64,000 bases of DNA from UMGS1124 sp045541255. GTDB lineage: Bacteria > Bacillota_I > Bacilli_A > RF39 > UBA660. Below, in pieces: positions 1 to 9,113 of the stretch. The position numbers were made by a program, and so were the translations under genes. The notes below the pieces were generated by a model. The model was not told the DNA's origin and did not search any database. It saw only the letters and a program-made list of their open reading frames with translations. Within the stretch, counting starts at the first letter, position 1. The number at the start of each line of letters is the position of its first letter. The stretch is from contig JAZQIU010000006.1 of NCBI GenBank assembly GCA_045541255.1, positions 1 to 64,000 on the forward strand. The letters are read 5' to 3'.

Positions 1-1636
1 ATTTGAACTTCTTGAAGAAAAGTTTGATATGAGTACTGGATGTAATAAATCTATATATAATAAGTTAATAGATGTTGTTAATAAATTTTATTTTACTAAT
101 GATTATATAAGTGTTAAAGAGAATATTATTAATGTAATGAAAAATACTTATATAGATAGTGTTAAATATAATAATGCGGTTAATGAAATAAATATATTAG
201 ATAATATTATAGATGATGGAAAGCATGTATTCTTAGTGGGTTTTAATTTAAATAAAGTTCCTGCTACTGTTAAAGATGAAGATTATATAACTGATAATAT
301 TAAACCTGAATATTTAGAGAAAAGTTTTGAATTAAATATATTAAATAAAGAAATATATTATAAAGTTATATCTAGTATTAAGAATTTAGTTATTAGTTAT
401 AAAGAAAAACATTTAAATGAATCTTTCTACCCTAGTTTATTAATTGATGAATACAAAATGAGTGTATTAGATTATGATTTTAAATATAGTAAATATTCTA
501 ATCAAATTAATAAATTGTCTTTAGCTAAATCTATAGATAGTTTAATTAAATTTAATATTTATAATGATAATTTGAGTATTTTATATAATAATTATAAGAT
601 TCCTTATATGAGTTATGATAATAGATTTAGTGGGATAGATAAAAATAATTTATATAAATTCTTAGATAACAAATTAAATTTAAGTTATAGTAGTATGGAT
701 AACTATTATCATTGTGCTTTTAAATTTTATATTTCTAATATACTTAAATTAGATTGTTTTGAAACTACTTTACAAACTTATATTGGTAATTTATATCATT
801 ATGTTTTAAGTAAGGCTTTTATTGATGGTTTTGATTTTGATAATTCAGTTAAACATTTTGTAGAAAATAATCCATATGAAAGAAGTTATAAAAATGATTA
901 TTTTATAGATAAAGTGGTAGAGGAATTAAAAAGTGTTATTAAAACTATTGAATATCAAAATACTTTAATGAATATGGATGAAGCTATGTATGAAAAGAAA
1001 ATTAATGTTGAAAAGTTGGGAGTTATTAACATTAATTTTAAAGGTTTTATAGATAAGTTATTAAAGAAAGATAAAAGCGTTGTAATTATAGATTATAAAA
1101 CTTATATGGTAGATATTAATTTAAATTATTTACCATATGGTTTATCAATGCAATTACCAGTTTATTTATATTTAACTAAGAATCTTGATAAAGATTATGA
1201 AATTATTGGATTCTATTTACAACAAATATTGTTTGGTAAATTTAATAAAAATGATAAAAAGACTTTAAAAGAATTAAAGCATGATAATTTAAAACTTAAA
1301 GGATATAGTTTAGGGAATGAAAGTTTATTATATAATTTTGATAGTACTTATGAAAATAGTGAATTAATACATGGTATGAAACTTACTAGCAAAGGATTTG
1401 GACCTTATTCTAAGGTACTAACTAATAAACAAATAGATAATATAGTTAAAATGACTGATGATAAAATTAATGAATGTATAGATGGTATTACAAATGCTAA
1501 CTTTGTTATTAATCCTAAAAAGATTAATGGTAAAAATATAGGATGTGAATTTTGTAAGTATAAAGATATTTGTTTTATGACAAATAAAGATTTTAAAGAA
1601 CTTGATGATATAAAAGATTTGAGTTTCTTAGATTAA
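1..1636 (+). CDS. addB: AddB-like helicase-nuclease subunit, 3' part only
   Basis: This is the C-terminal portion of the AddB (RexB) subunit, which with AddA processes double-strand breaks for recombination. The reading frame stays open to the left edge of the window without a stop, so the gene starts upstream and the first ATG at 29 is internal. A PD-(D/E)XK nuclease domain is visible, with an Asp in a hydrophobic strand followed by IIDYKT near residue 350. Four cysteines match the AddB iron-sulfur staple: one in NYYHCAFKF before the nuclease core and CEFCKYKDIC (CxxCx5C) at the end. About 535 residues are visible, roughly half the usual 1,100-1,200. addA follows 17 bp downstream with its own strong ribosome binding site. 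Confidence 0.85.
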   Translation, partial: FELLEEKFDMSTGCNKSIYNKLIDVVNKFYFTNDYISVKENIINVMKNTYIDSVKYNNAVNEINILDNIIDDGKHVFLVGFNLNKVPATVKDEDYITDNIKPEYLEKSFELNILNKEIYYKVISSIKNLVISYKEKHLNESFYPSLLIDEYKMSVLDYDFKYSKYSNQINKLSLAKSIDSLIKFNIYNDNLSILYNNYKIPYMSYDNRFSGIDKNNLYKFLDNKLNLSYSSMDNYYHCAFKFYISNILKLDCFETTLQTYIGNLYHYVLSKAFIDGFDFDNSVKHFVENNPYERSYKNDYFIDKVVEELKSVIKTIEYQNTLMNMDEAMYEKKINVEKLGVININFKGFIDKLLKKDKSVVIIDYKTYMVDINLNYLPYGLSMQLPVYLYLTKNLDKDYEIIGFYLQQILFGKFNKNDKKTLKELKHDNLKLKGYSLGNESLLYNFDSTYENSELIHGMKLTSKGFGPYSKVLTNKQIDNIVKMTDDKINECIDGITNANFVINPKKINGKNIGCEFCKYKDICFMTNKDFKELDDIKDLSFLD

Positions 1637-1653
1637 AAACAGGAGGTGATAGT

Positions 1654-4600
1654 ATGCCAAGATGGACTGAAGATCAAGAATTAGCGATTAATGAGAGTGG
1701 TAAAAATATTATAGTATCTGCAGGTGCTGGTAGTGGTAAAACCGCTGTATTAACAGAAAGAGTTATAAGAAAATTAAAAAATGGTGTTAGTATTAAGAAT
1801 ATGTTGATACTTACATTTACTAATAATGCTGCTCATGAAATGAAAGAAAGAATACGTAAAGCTATAAAGAAAGCAAGTTTGGAAGATAAACGTTTAAAAA
1901 GTGAATTAGATTATATTGATAATGCTTATATAACTACATTCGACTCTTTTGCACTTTCTATAGTTAAAAAATATCATTATTTACTAGATATAGGTAATGA
2001 TATATCTATTATTGATTCTAGTATAGTTGATTTAAAAAAAGAAGAAATATTAGATAGTATTTTTGAAGAATTATATAAAGCAAAAGATGAAAAGTTTTTA
2101 AAACTTATAGATTTATTATGTGTTAAAGATGACAAAGAAGTTAAAAAGTTAATATTAGATGTTAATAGTAAAATAGATTTAATTGAAGATAAAGATGCTT
2201 ATTTAGACAGTTATGCTGAAAGGTTTTATAATGATGAATTTATAAATAATATAATTTTAGATTATGAAAAGTTATTATTAGAAAAGATTGTTAATATAAA
2301 GAAGATGATGTATTCTTTAGAAAGTGAAGTTGAAGGTAAATTTATTACTGAATCTTATGACTTATTAAAGGGATTATTTACTGCTAAAGATTACAATAGT
2401 ATTAAATTAAATTCAGGTGTTAGTTTAGGTACATTAAGAGGTGCAACTGATTTAGGTAAAGAATTAAAAACTGAGATAAATAAAGCATTAAAAGAACTTA
2501 ATAACATGTGTTATTATTCTAAAGACGAATGTTTAGAATATTTAAAAAATACTAAAGACTATTGTATTGCGATTATTAATATTATTAGGGAATTAGATAA
2601 AAGAGTTAAAGAGTTTAAGAAAGATATTAATAAATACGAATTTAATGATATAAGTATTATGGCTATTAATATAGTTAAGAATAATGAAGATGTTAGAAAT
2701 GAATTAAGAGATAATTTTCATGAAATATGTGTAGATGAATATCAAGATACCAGTGACTTACAAGAAAGTTTTATAAATTTAATTAGTAATAATAATGTTT
2801 ATATGGTTGGCGATATTAAACAAAGTATTTATAGATTTAGAAATGCTAACCCTATTCTATTTAAGAGTAAATATGATAATTATTCATTACTTAATGGTGG
2901 AATGAAAATAGATTTAGTTAAGAATTTTAGATCTAGAAATGAAGTATTAGATGATATTAATATTATGTTTAATTTGATTATGGATAATGCTATAGGTGGT
3001 GCTGAATATAGTAGTAGTCATAATATGGTATTTGGTAATACAACTTATATAAATGAGGGTAAGACTGAACAAAATAATAACTTAGAAATATATAATTATG
3101 AATATGATAAGGAAAGTAGTTTTAAAAAGAATGAGATAGAAGCATTTATTATTGCTAATGATATAAAGAAAAAGATTGAAAATAAATATCAAGTATTTGA
3201 TAAAGATAATCTATTATTAAGAGATATTACTTATAGTGATTTCGTTGTTTTAATGGATAGAGCTACAGATTTTGAATTATATAAGAAGATATTTGAATTC
3301 GCTGGTATACCTACCACTCTTTATAAAGATGAAAATATAGTTAATGAAACTGCGTTATCTTTAATTAAGAATATTATAAGTTTAATAATTAAAATTAATA
3401 AAAAAGAGTTTGATACTGAGTTTAAGTATTTATTTAGTTCTATATCAAGAAGTTATTTAAGTGAGGATACTGATAATGATTTATTTGATAAATTTGTGAA
3501 TAATGATTTTATGAATAATGAAATTTATAAAAATTGTTATGAAATAAGTTTAGAGTTAGATGGATTAAGTAATACAGAATTATTAGATAGAATTGTTAAT
3601 AAGTTTGATGTTTTTAACAAATTCATTGATGTAGGTAATGTAGAAAATAAAACTGTTATAATTGATTATTTATATAAAAATTTTGCTGATTTAGATAGTA
3701 TTGGTTATGGAGTTTATGAACTAAAAGATTATTTTGATAATATAATAAGTAAAGATAAACAAATAAAAATTAGTATGAATTCTAATTCAGGTGATACTGT
3801 TAAAATAATGACTATACATAAATCTAAGGGATTAGAATATCATATATGTTACTTTAGTGGATTTGATAAACCTTTTAATTTAGATGATTTAAAATCAAGA
3901 ATTATTTTTGATAATAAATATGGAATAATAGTTCCTTTTGAAAATGAAGGATTAGATAATATTATTACTAAAGATATAGTTAGAAACAATTATATTAAAG
4001 AAGATATCAGCGAAAGAATAAGACTTCTATATGTTGCTGTTACACGAGCTAAAGAGAAAATGATAATTGTTGGTACTTTTGATAAAGATAATGATTATGG
4101 ATTAGAAGATAATGGTGTTATTGATAATAGAATTAGAAATAATTATAGAAGTTTTAAAGATATTATGTTATCTATTAAGTCTAGATTAGATAAATATATA
4201 GTAAATGTTGATTTAAATAATATTGATTTAACTCATGATTATAATTTAGTTAAAACTTATAATTATAGTAAAAATATAGAAAAAACTAATGAAATAATTA
4301 ATACTAAAGAATTAAGTGTTGATAATCAAGAAGTTGTTAACAAACATTTTAGTAAAAGTGATAAAAAGATTATTAGTGGAGAAACTAAATTGCATATGGA
4401 ATTAGGTACTAAGATACATGAATTATTTGAAGTTATAGATTTTGTTAATCCGGATTTTGATGAATTAGAAGAAAATGAGATTTTATATATTAAAAATTTC
4501 CTTAATCAAGATGTTTTAAAAAATATAAGTGATGCAAAAATATATAAAGAATATGAGTTTATGTATGAAGAAGATAATGTAAATTATCATGGTATTATAG

Positions 4601-4779
4601 ACTTAATGTTAGTTTATGATAATCATATAGATATTATAGATTATAAGTTAATGAATACAACTAGTGAAGAATATGTTAATCAGTTGAATGGATATAAAGG
4701 TTATATTGAAAAAACTTTTGGTAAATCTGTTAATTTATATTTGTATAGCATTGTTAATAATGAGATTGTAAAGTTATAA
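1654..4779 (+). CDS. addA: AddA, ATP-dependent helicase/nuclease subunit A
   Basis: AddA is the UvrD-family helicase and nuclease of the AddAB (RexAB) complex that resects double-strand DNA ends. At 1,041 residues it is somewhat shorter than the Bacillus protein (about 1,230). Helicase motifs are in order: SAGAGSGKT (residues 22-30), VDEYQDTS near 360, GDIKQSIYRFRNA, IHKSKGLEYH near 720 and LYVAVTRAKE near 795. The C terminus has a PD-(D/E)XK nuclease core with GIIDLML and IIDYKL near residue 995. The start is supported by an AGGAGGTGAT site 8 bp upstream. It is co-transcribed with addB and followed by an intrinsic terminator. Confidence 0.95.
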   Translation: MPRWTEDQELAINESGKNIIVSAGAGSGKTAVLTERVIRKLKNGVSIKNMLILTFTNNAAHEMKERIRKAIKKASLEDKRLKSELDYIDNAYITTFDSFALSIVKKYHYLLDIGNDISIIDSSIVDLKKEEILDSIFEELYKAKDEKFLKLIDLLCVKDDKEVKKLILDVNSKIDLIEDKDAYLDSYAERFYNDEFINNIILDYEKLLLEKIVNIKKMMYSLESEVEGKFITESYDLLKGLFTAKDYNSIKLNSGVSLGTLRGATDLGKELKTEINKALKELNNMCYYSKDECLEYLKNTKDYCIAIINIIRELDKRVKEFKKDINKYEFNDISIMAINIVKNNEDVRNELRDNFHEICVDEYQDTSDLQESFINLISNNNVYMVGDIKQSIYRFRNANPILFKSKYDNYSLLNGGMKIDLVKNFRSRNEVLDDINIMFNLIMDNAIGGAEYSSSHNMVFGNTTYINEGKTEQNNNLEIYNYEYDKESSFKKNEIEAFIIANDIKKKIENKYQVFDKDNLLLRDITYSDFVVLMDRATDFELYKKIFEFAGIPTTLYKDENIVNETALSLIKNIISLIIKINKKEFDTEFKYLFSSISRSYLSEDTDNDLFDKFVNNDFMNNEIYKNCYEISLELDGLSNTELLDRIVNKFDVFNKFIDVGNVENKTVIIDYLYKNFADLDSIGYGVYELKDYFDNIISKDKQIKISMNSNSGDTVKIMTIHKSKGLEYHICYFSGFDKPFNLDDLKSRIIFDNKYGIIVPFENEGLDNIITKDIVRNNYIKEDISERIRLLYVAVTRAKEKMIIVGTFDKDNDYGLEDNGVIDNRIRNNYRSFKDIMLSIKSRLDKYIVNVDLNNIDLTHDYNLVKTYNYSKNIEKTNEIINTKELSVDNQEVVNKHFSKSDKKIISGETKLHMELGTKIHELFEVIDFVNPDFDELEENEILYIKNFLNQDVLKNISDAKIYKEYEFMYEEDNVNYHGIIDLMLVYDNHIDIIDYKLMNTTSEEYVNQLNGYKGYIEKTFGKSVNLYLYSIVNNEIVKL

Positions 4780-4806
4780 AAGTTCTAATTATTTAGAACT
4801 TTTTTG
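4778..4806 (+). terminator. Intrinsic terminator after addA
   Basis: An AAGTTCTAA / TTTAGAACTT stem with a short AT loop runs directly into a T tract. It begins at the addA stop codon and ends the addBA operon. Confidence 0.85.
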
Positions 4807-4866
4807 TTTGCTAAAAAGGAAATGCAAAAAAATTTACTATATTTATAGTATGAGGTGATATAGTTT

Positions 4867-5757
4867 ATGAACTATTATAATAAAATAAAAAAGAAATTAA
4901 TAGATAATGAAATATATGAAAAAGTTAAAGATTATTCAAAGGAAAGACATAGAGTAATTGTATATTATGAAATAGGTAAATTACTAAGTGAAGCCGGTAA
5001 ACATTATGGGGAAAATATAATTGGAGAATATTCAAAAAAATTAACTGTTGAAGTTGGGAAGAAATATAATAAAAGAACACTTTTTAGAATGCGACAATTT
5101 TATAATATTTTTAGCGATGAAAAAGTGTCGCCACTGGTGACACAATTGACATGGAGTCACTATATAGAACTATTATCATTAAAAGATAAAAATAAAATCT
5201 TATACTATATTAATATATCTATAGAACAAAATTTAAGTAAACGTAGGTTAAGAGAAAAAATAAAATCTAATGAATATGAAAGATTAGATGATAAAACAAA
5301 ATTAAAATTAATTAATCTAGAAAAATTAGAAATAAATGACTTTGTAAAGAATCCTATTGTAATAAAAAATACAAATAATTATGAAATTATAAACGAAAAA
5401 ATATTAAAGCAATTGATATTAGAAGATTTAGATAATTTTATGGAAGAACTTGGTAATGGTTTTTCATATATTAAAAACGAATATAAAATAAAGTTAGGAG
5501 ATAGTTATAATTATATTGATTTATTACTATTTAATATTCAATATAATTGTTACGTTGTTATAGAATTAAAAGTAGTTGAATTAAGAAAAGAACATATAGG
5601 ACAAATACAAATTTATATGAATTATATAGATAAAAATATAAAAAATATTAATCACGATAAAACTATAGGAATAATAATCGTTAAGAAAGATAATAAATTT
5701 ATTTTAGAATATTCAAGTGATGAAAGAATATATGAAACTACATATATTTTAGAATAA
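4867..5757 (+). CDS. DUF1016 (YhcG-type) PD-(D/E)XK nuclease family protein
   Basis: The protein shows the two-part DUF1016 architecture. The N-terminal half carries the family signature QLTWSHYIELL and an arginine-rich LSKRRLREKI stretch near residues 98-130. The C-terminal half is a PD-(D/E)XK-like core with YIDLLLFN (near 217) and VVIELKV (near 233), giving the D...ExK triad. Members of this family are often linked to restriction or mobile loci, but most have no tested activity. At 296 residues it is a little shorter than typical members (about 340). A GAGGTGATATAG ribosome site precedes the ATG. A helicase gene follows 16 bp downstream, so the two are probably one transcript. The function is inferred from the fold only. 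Confidence 0.85.
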   Translation: MNYYNKIKKKLIDNEIYEKVKDYSKERHRVIVYYEIGKLLSEAGKHYGENIIGEYSKKLTVEVGKKYNKRTLFRMRQFYNIFSDEKVSPLVTQLTWSHYIELLSLKDKNKILYYINISIEQNLSKRRLREKIKSNEYERLDDKTKLKLINLEKLEINDFVKNPIVIKNTNNYEIINEKILKQLILEDLDNFMEELGNGFSYIKNEYKIKLGDSYNYIDLLLFNIQYNCYVVIELKVVELRKEHIGQIQIYMNYIDKNIKNINHDKTIGIIIVKKDNKFILEYSSDERIYETTYILE

Positions 5758-5773
5758 AAATCAAGATTAATAT

Positions 5774-7213
5774 ATGAATAATAATGATGATAATTTATTT
5801 TATATAGATGGTTATACTCTTGATAAATTTCAAATTGATTGCATAAAGTGTAATACCAACTTGTTAGTTATTGCTGGTGCTGGATGTGGTAAAACTAGTA
5901 CTATATTGGGTAAAGTTAAATATTTAATTAATAATAGTGTTAATGAAAGTGAAATACTTTGTATAAGTTTGACAAATGAAGCAACTAATGGATTAAAAAA
6001 TAAAATTAATAATCTTGGATATGATGTAGATTGTTTAACATTTCATAAACTAGGATTAAATATTATCAAGAAGTTTTATAATGAGATTAATATATGTAGT
6101 GATAATTTATTAGAATATATTGTTGATGAGTATTTTCTTAGTGTTGTTAAATATAGCTATAGGACATGGTTATTATTTATTAAGTTTAAAAGTTTTAAAT
6201 ATGATGAAATAATTAATTCAAAAGAATTTTTGTTATATAAAAAGAGTTTAATAACGTTTATTAATTTATTGAAAAATAAAGGTTTTAAAATAGAGAAAAT
6301 ATTTGAATTATATAAAAATAGTTTTATTAAGTGTGATTATCTATTTTTATTAGAAATTTATAAAATATATGATAATGAATTAAGAAGTAGTAATACTTTT
6401 GATTTTAATGACATGATTTCTATTGCAAATAAATTAGTATTAGTTAATAAACTTCTTTTACCTTATAAATATATAATAATTGATGAGTTTCAAGATACTA
6501 GTATGATAAGATTAAATTTAATTAAAAGTATTATGAAGTTTAATAATGCCAAGATTATGTGTGTTGGTGATGATTATCAAAGTATATATAAATTTGCAGG
6601 TAGTGACATAGAATTATTTTTAAATTTTAAAAAATATTTTAAAGATAGTGAAATTAAATATTTAAAGAATACTTATAGGAATAGTAAAGAGTTGTTGAAT
6701 GTTAGCAATAATTTTATATGTAAGAATAAATATCAAATAAAGAAAGAATTATTTAGTAATAAAAGTAATAGTAAACCTATAAAAATATTATTTTCTAATA
6801 ATAAAAAAGAAAGTTTAAAATATCTTTTAAAATTATTAGGCAAAGATACTATGATTATTGGCAGAAATAATAAAGATATTTATTCTTATGTGGATAAGTT
6901 AGAAGATATCAACAATATAAATTATTATACTGCTCATAAGTCTAAAGGTTTAGAAAGCGAGAATGTTATTTTAATCAATTTAACTAATGATATGTTAGGT
7001 TTTCCAACTCATTTAGAAAACAGTAAAATTGTTAGTAGGTTATTTGATAAAGAGTTATATAAATATGATGAGGAAAGAAGATTATTTTATGTTGCATTGA
7101 CTCGTACTAAAAATAGTGTATATATGATTGTTGATAAAAACAATATGTCTTGTTTTGTTAAAGAATTAATCACTGATTATAAAGAGTATATTGAGTATAT
7201 AAAAAAGCCTTAA
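5774..7213 (+). CDS. Small UvrD/Rep-family helicase
   Basis: This is a superfamily 1 DNA helicase of only 479 residues. Visible motifs are IAGAGCGKTS (near 33-42), IDEFQDTS (near 235), GDDYQSIYKFAGSD (near 263), an arginine in KNTYRNS, AHKSKGLES (near 386) and YVALTRTK (near 440). It is much shorter than housekeeping UvrD or PcrA (about 720 residues), suggesting reduced 1B/2B insertions. That size is close to helicase partners of known phage-defence modules such as GajB, although no GajA-like gene is present. No strong ribosome site is seen, and translation may be coupled to the DUF1016 gene 16 bp upstream. It probably forms a helicase-nuclease pair with that gene, but this is inference. Confidence 0.85.
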   Translation: MNNNDDNLFYIDGYTLDKFQIDCIKCNTNLLVIAGAGCGKTSTILGKVKYLINNSVNESEILCISLTNEATNGLKNKINNLGYDVDCLTFHKLGLNIIKKFYNEINICSDNLLEYIVDEYFLSVVKYSYRTWLLFIKFKSFKYDEIINSKEFLLYKKSLITFINLLKNKGFKIEKIFELYKNSFIKCDYLFLLEIYKIYDNELRSSNTFDFNDMISIANKLVLVNKLLLPYKYIIIDEFQDTSMIRLNLIKSIMKFNNAKIMCVGDDYQSIYKFAGSDIELFLNFKKYFKDSEIKYLKNTYRNSKELLNVSNNFICKNKYQIKKELFSNKSNSKPIKILFSNNKKESLKYLLKLLGKDTMIIGRNNKDIYSYVDKLEDINNINYYTAHKSKGLESENVILINLTNDMLGFPTHLENSKIVSRLFDKELYKYDEERRLFYVALTRTKNSVYMIVDKNNMSCFVKELITDYKEYIEYIKKP

Positions 7214-7232
7214 TAGGCTTTATTTCTTTTTT
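7200..7232. terminator. Bidirectional terminator between helicase and carD-like gene
   Basis: An AAAGCCT/AGGCTTT stem with a TAAT loop lies between two convergent genes. T-rich sequence follows on the plus strand and an A run precedes the stem, so it can serve both directions. Confidence 0.75.
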
Positions 7233-7702
7233 AAAACTTCGTTTATTACATAATCTTTTGTTTCGTCATATGTTTTATTTAATACAATAGAAAATTCGTT
7301 GTATAAAAATTTTTCTGCAGTTCTAAAATAAGAATCATCTATTTCACTTATTTTTTTATTATCATTTAATCTTTTTTCATTTCTTAAATATGTTGTTTTT
7401 ATTATTTTAATTAAGTCTTCATGTGTTCCAGAATGCATAAGTGTTTTATATGTATTTTCCATCATTCTATCATTTTCTTCTATAACTTCAACATTAGGGA
7501 TAGAAGAAATAATTTCTTTTATTTGTTCTTTAGTTATAAGTGTTCTTATCTTTTTAGAAGATACAGGTATTTTTATACTTAAAGAGTTATAACTAACTGA
7601 TTTTAATTCATAATAATCTTCATCATTGTAGTATTTTTCTAATATTTTCTCTATCTTACATATGTCTTTGTTATATACGATATAATCATTAATTTTAAAC
7701 AT
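7220..7702 (-). CDS. CarD-like transcriptional regulator
   Basis: The N terminus (MFKINDYIVYNKDICKIEKI) matches the CarD/TRCF RNA polymerase interaction domain, a Tudor-like fold that binds the beta subunit. The following YYELKSVSYNSLSIKIPV region and TKEQIKEII are typical of the short CarD/YdeB proteins of Firmicutes. The rest is predicted helical and should contact promoter DNA. Length (160) is normal. An AGGTGAGAAC site precedes the ATG. In other bacteria CarD proteins stabilise open complexes at rRNA and other promoters; the targets here are unknown. It is transcribed alone, ending at a terminator shared with the helicase gene. Confidence 0.8.
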   Translation of the reverse strand: MFKINDYIVYNKDICKIEKILEKYYNDEDYYELKSVSYNSLSIKIPVSSKKIRTLITKEQIKEIISSIPNVEVIEENDRMMENTYKTLMHSGTHEDLIKIIKTTYLRNEKRLNDNKKISEIDDSYFRTAEKFLYNEFSIVLNKTYDETKDYVINEVLKKK

Positions 7703-7765
7703 GTTCTCACCTGCTTACACTTAAAATTATATCATTTAAAAATTTTTATTTCATATGTTTTTTAT

Positions 7766-7800
7766 AAAAAAAAGATGAAATTTATTTTTCATCTTTTATT
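7766..7800 (-). terminator. Terminator of the murL-murD operon
   Basis: AAAGATGAAA pairs with TTTTTCATCTTT. On the minus strand the hairpin spans the last murD codons and is followed by a T run. Confidence 0.8.
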
Positions 7801-9113
7801 AATTTCTTATAGTAATTTCCTTTTTCTTCAAAGTTTTTAAATGCATTATAACTTGGTGCTGCTGGAGATAATAAACATGCTGTTTTTGTTACTTTTTTTG
7901 CAACATCTACTGCTTCATCTAATGTTTCAACTTTGTATATATTTCCTCTTTTAATATTACTTGATAGCTTATATCCTGTTTCTGGCATACATATAAAGTT
8001 TTCTATATTGGATTCATTAAAGTAGTTAATTAATGGCTCATAGTTTATTCCTCTATCCATACCACCAAATATAATTGTGTCTATTACTTTTAATGCTTTT
8101 AAACAAGATATTGTAGCTTCTGGTATAGTAGCTATTGTATCATTATAATATTTTATACCATTAAATTCTCCAACATATTCCATTCTATGTTCTAATGGTT
8201 TAAATGAATTAATGGTTTTAATAGTTTGATTCATATCTAGGTTTAATAACAATGCTACTTTTATAACAAATAATATATTTATTAAGTTATGTTCACCAAC
8301 TAAAATTCTTTCTGCATTTTTATTATAAATTTTAATATTTCTATAAATAATATCATCATTAATTATTTCAAATTCTTTTTCTATATCTATTATTTTAGAT
8401 AAATATTTATTTGTTGATAAGTATTTATTTATATTATCGTTTGATGAAGTATATAATGCTATATCATTTTCTTTTTGATATTTAAATATATTTAATTTTG
8501 AATAATGATATTCTTCTAAACTCCCATGATAGTTTAAATGATCTTCATATAAATTTATAATAATACTTATATGAGGAGAATGTTTTGCAGTTTCTAATTG
8601 ATAGCTAGACATTTCTATAACTAATTTAGTATCTTCTTTTATATCATCTATATAATCAAATATTGGATTACCTACATTACCTAGTAATAAACAATCTATA
8701 TTTTGTTCTTTTAATACTTGATATATTAAACTAGATGTTGTACTTTTTCCTTTAGTACCTGTTATACCTATTATATTATCTCTAAATATTTCTAATGCTA
8801 TACCTATTTGAGAAGTTATATTATCTTTAATTATATTGAATGTTTCAGCTGGTATTTTTACACCAGGTGATTTAAATATATAATCATATTCAGTTAAATT
8901 ATTTAAGTAATCTTTCCCTAATACTAACGTTATATTTTTATCATCATTTAAATAATCATTATTTTCTAATAATTTTTCATTACCATCTAATATAGTTAAA
9001 GGTTGAGTTGGTAAATGTTTTCTTAAGAAATTGTATGTTGATTTACCTTCTTTACCAAATCCTAAGATAGCAATATTTTTATATTTAAATCTTTCTATTA
9101 TATTATTATACAT
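7782..9113 (-). CDS. murD: MurD-type UDP-MurNAc-L-Ala:glutamate ligase
   Basis: This cytoplasmic Mur ligase adds glutamate to UDP-MurNAc-L-alanine in peptidoglycan precursor synthesis. The ATP-binding motif GITGTKGKSTTS lies near residues 114-125. The central-domain motif MSSYQLE, the metal and substrate region NLYEDHLNYHGS, and the C-terminal LLSPAAPSYNAFKNFEERG-like region (here FEEKG) follow. Length (443) is typical. The start overlaps the end of the upstream epimerase gene by 8 bp, so translation is probably coupled. Because its partner resembles MurL, this enzyme may be a MurD2-type ligase that uses L-glutamate rather than D-glutamate. Sequence alone cannot settle the substrate. Confidence 0.9.
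   Translation of the reverse strand: MYNNIIERFKYKNIAILGFGKEGKSTYNFLRKHLPTQPLTILDGNEKLLENNDYLNDDKNITLVLGKDYLNNLTEYDYIFKSPGVKIPAETFNIIKDNITSQIGIALEIFRDNIIGITGTKGKSTTSSLIYQVLKEQNIDCLLLGNVGNPIFDYIDDIKEDTKLVIEMSSYQLETAKHSPHISIIINLYEDHLNYHGSLEEYHYSKLNIFKYQKENDIALYTSSNDNINKYLSTNKYLSKIIDIEKEFEIINDDIIYRNIKIYNKNAERILVGEHNLINILFVIKVALLLNLDMNQTIKTINSFKPLEHRMEYVGEFNGIKYYNDTIATIPEATISCLKALKVIDTIIFGGMDRGINYEPLINYFNESNIENFICMPETGYKLSSNIKRGNIYKVETLDEAVDVAKKVTKTACLLSPAAPSYNAFKNFEEKGNYYKKLIKDEK

Noticed and set aside
5774..7213. Gabija system
   Set aside because: The helicase is of GajB size, but no GajA (ATPase-TOPRIM) gene is adjacent; the neighbour is DUF1016.
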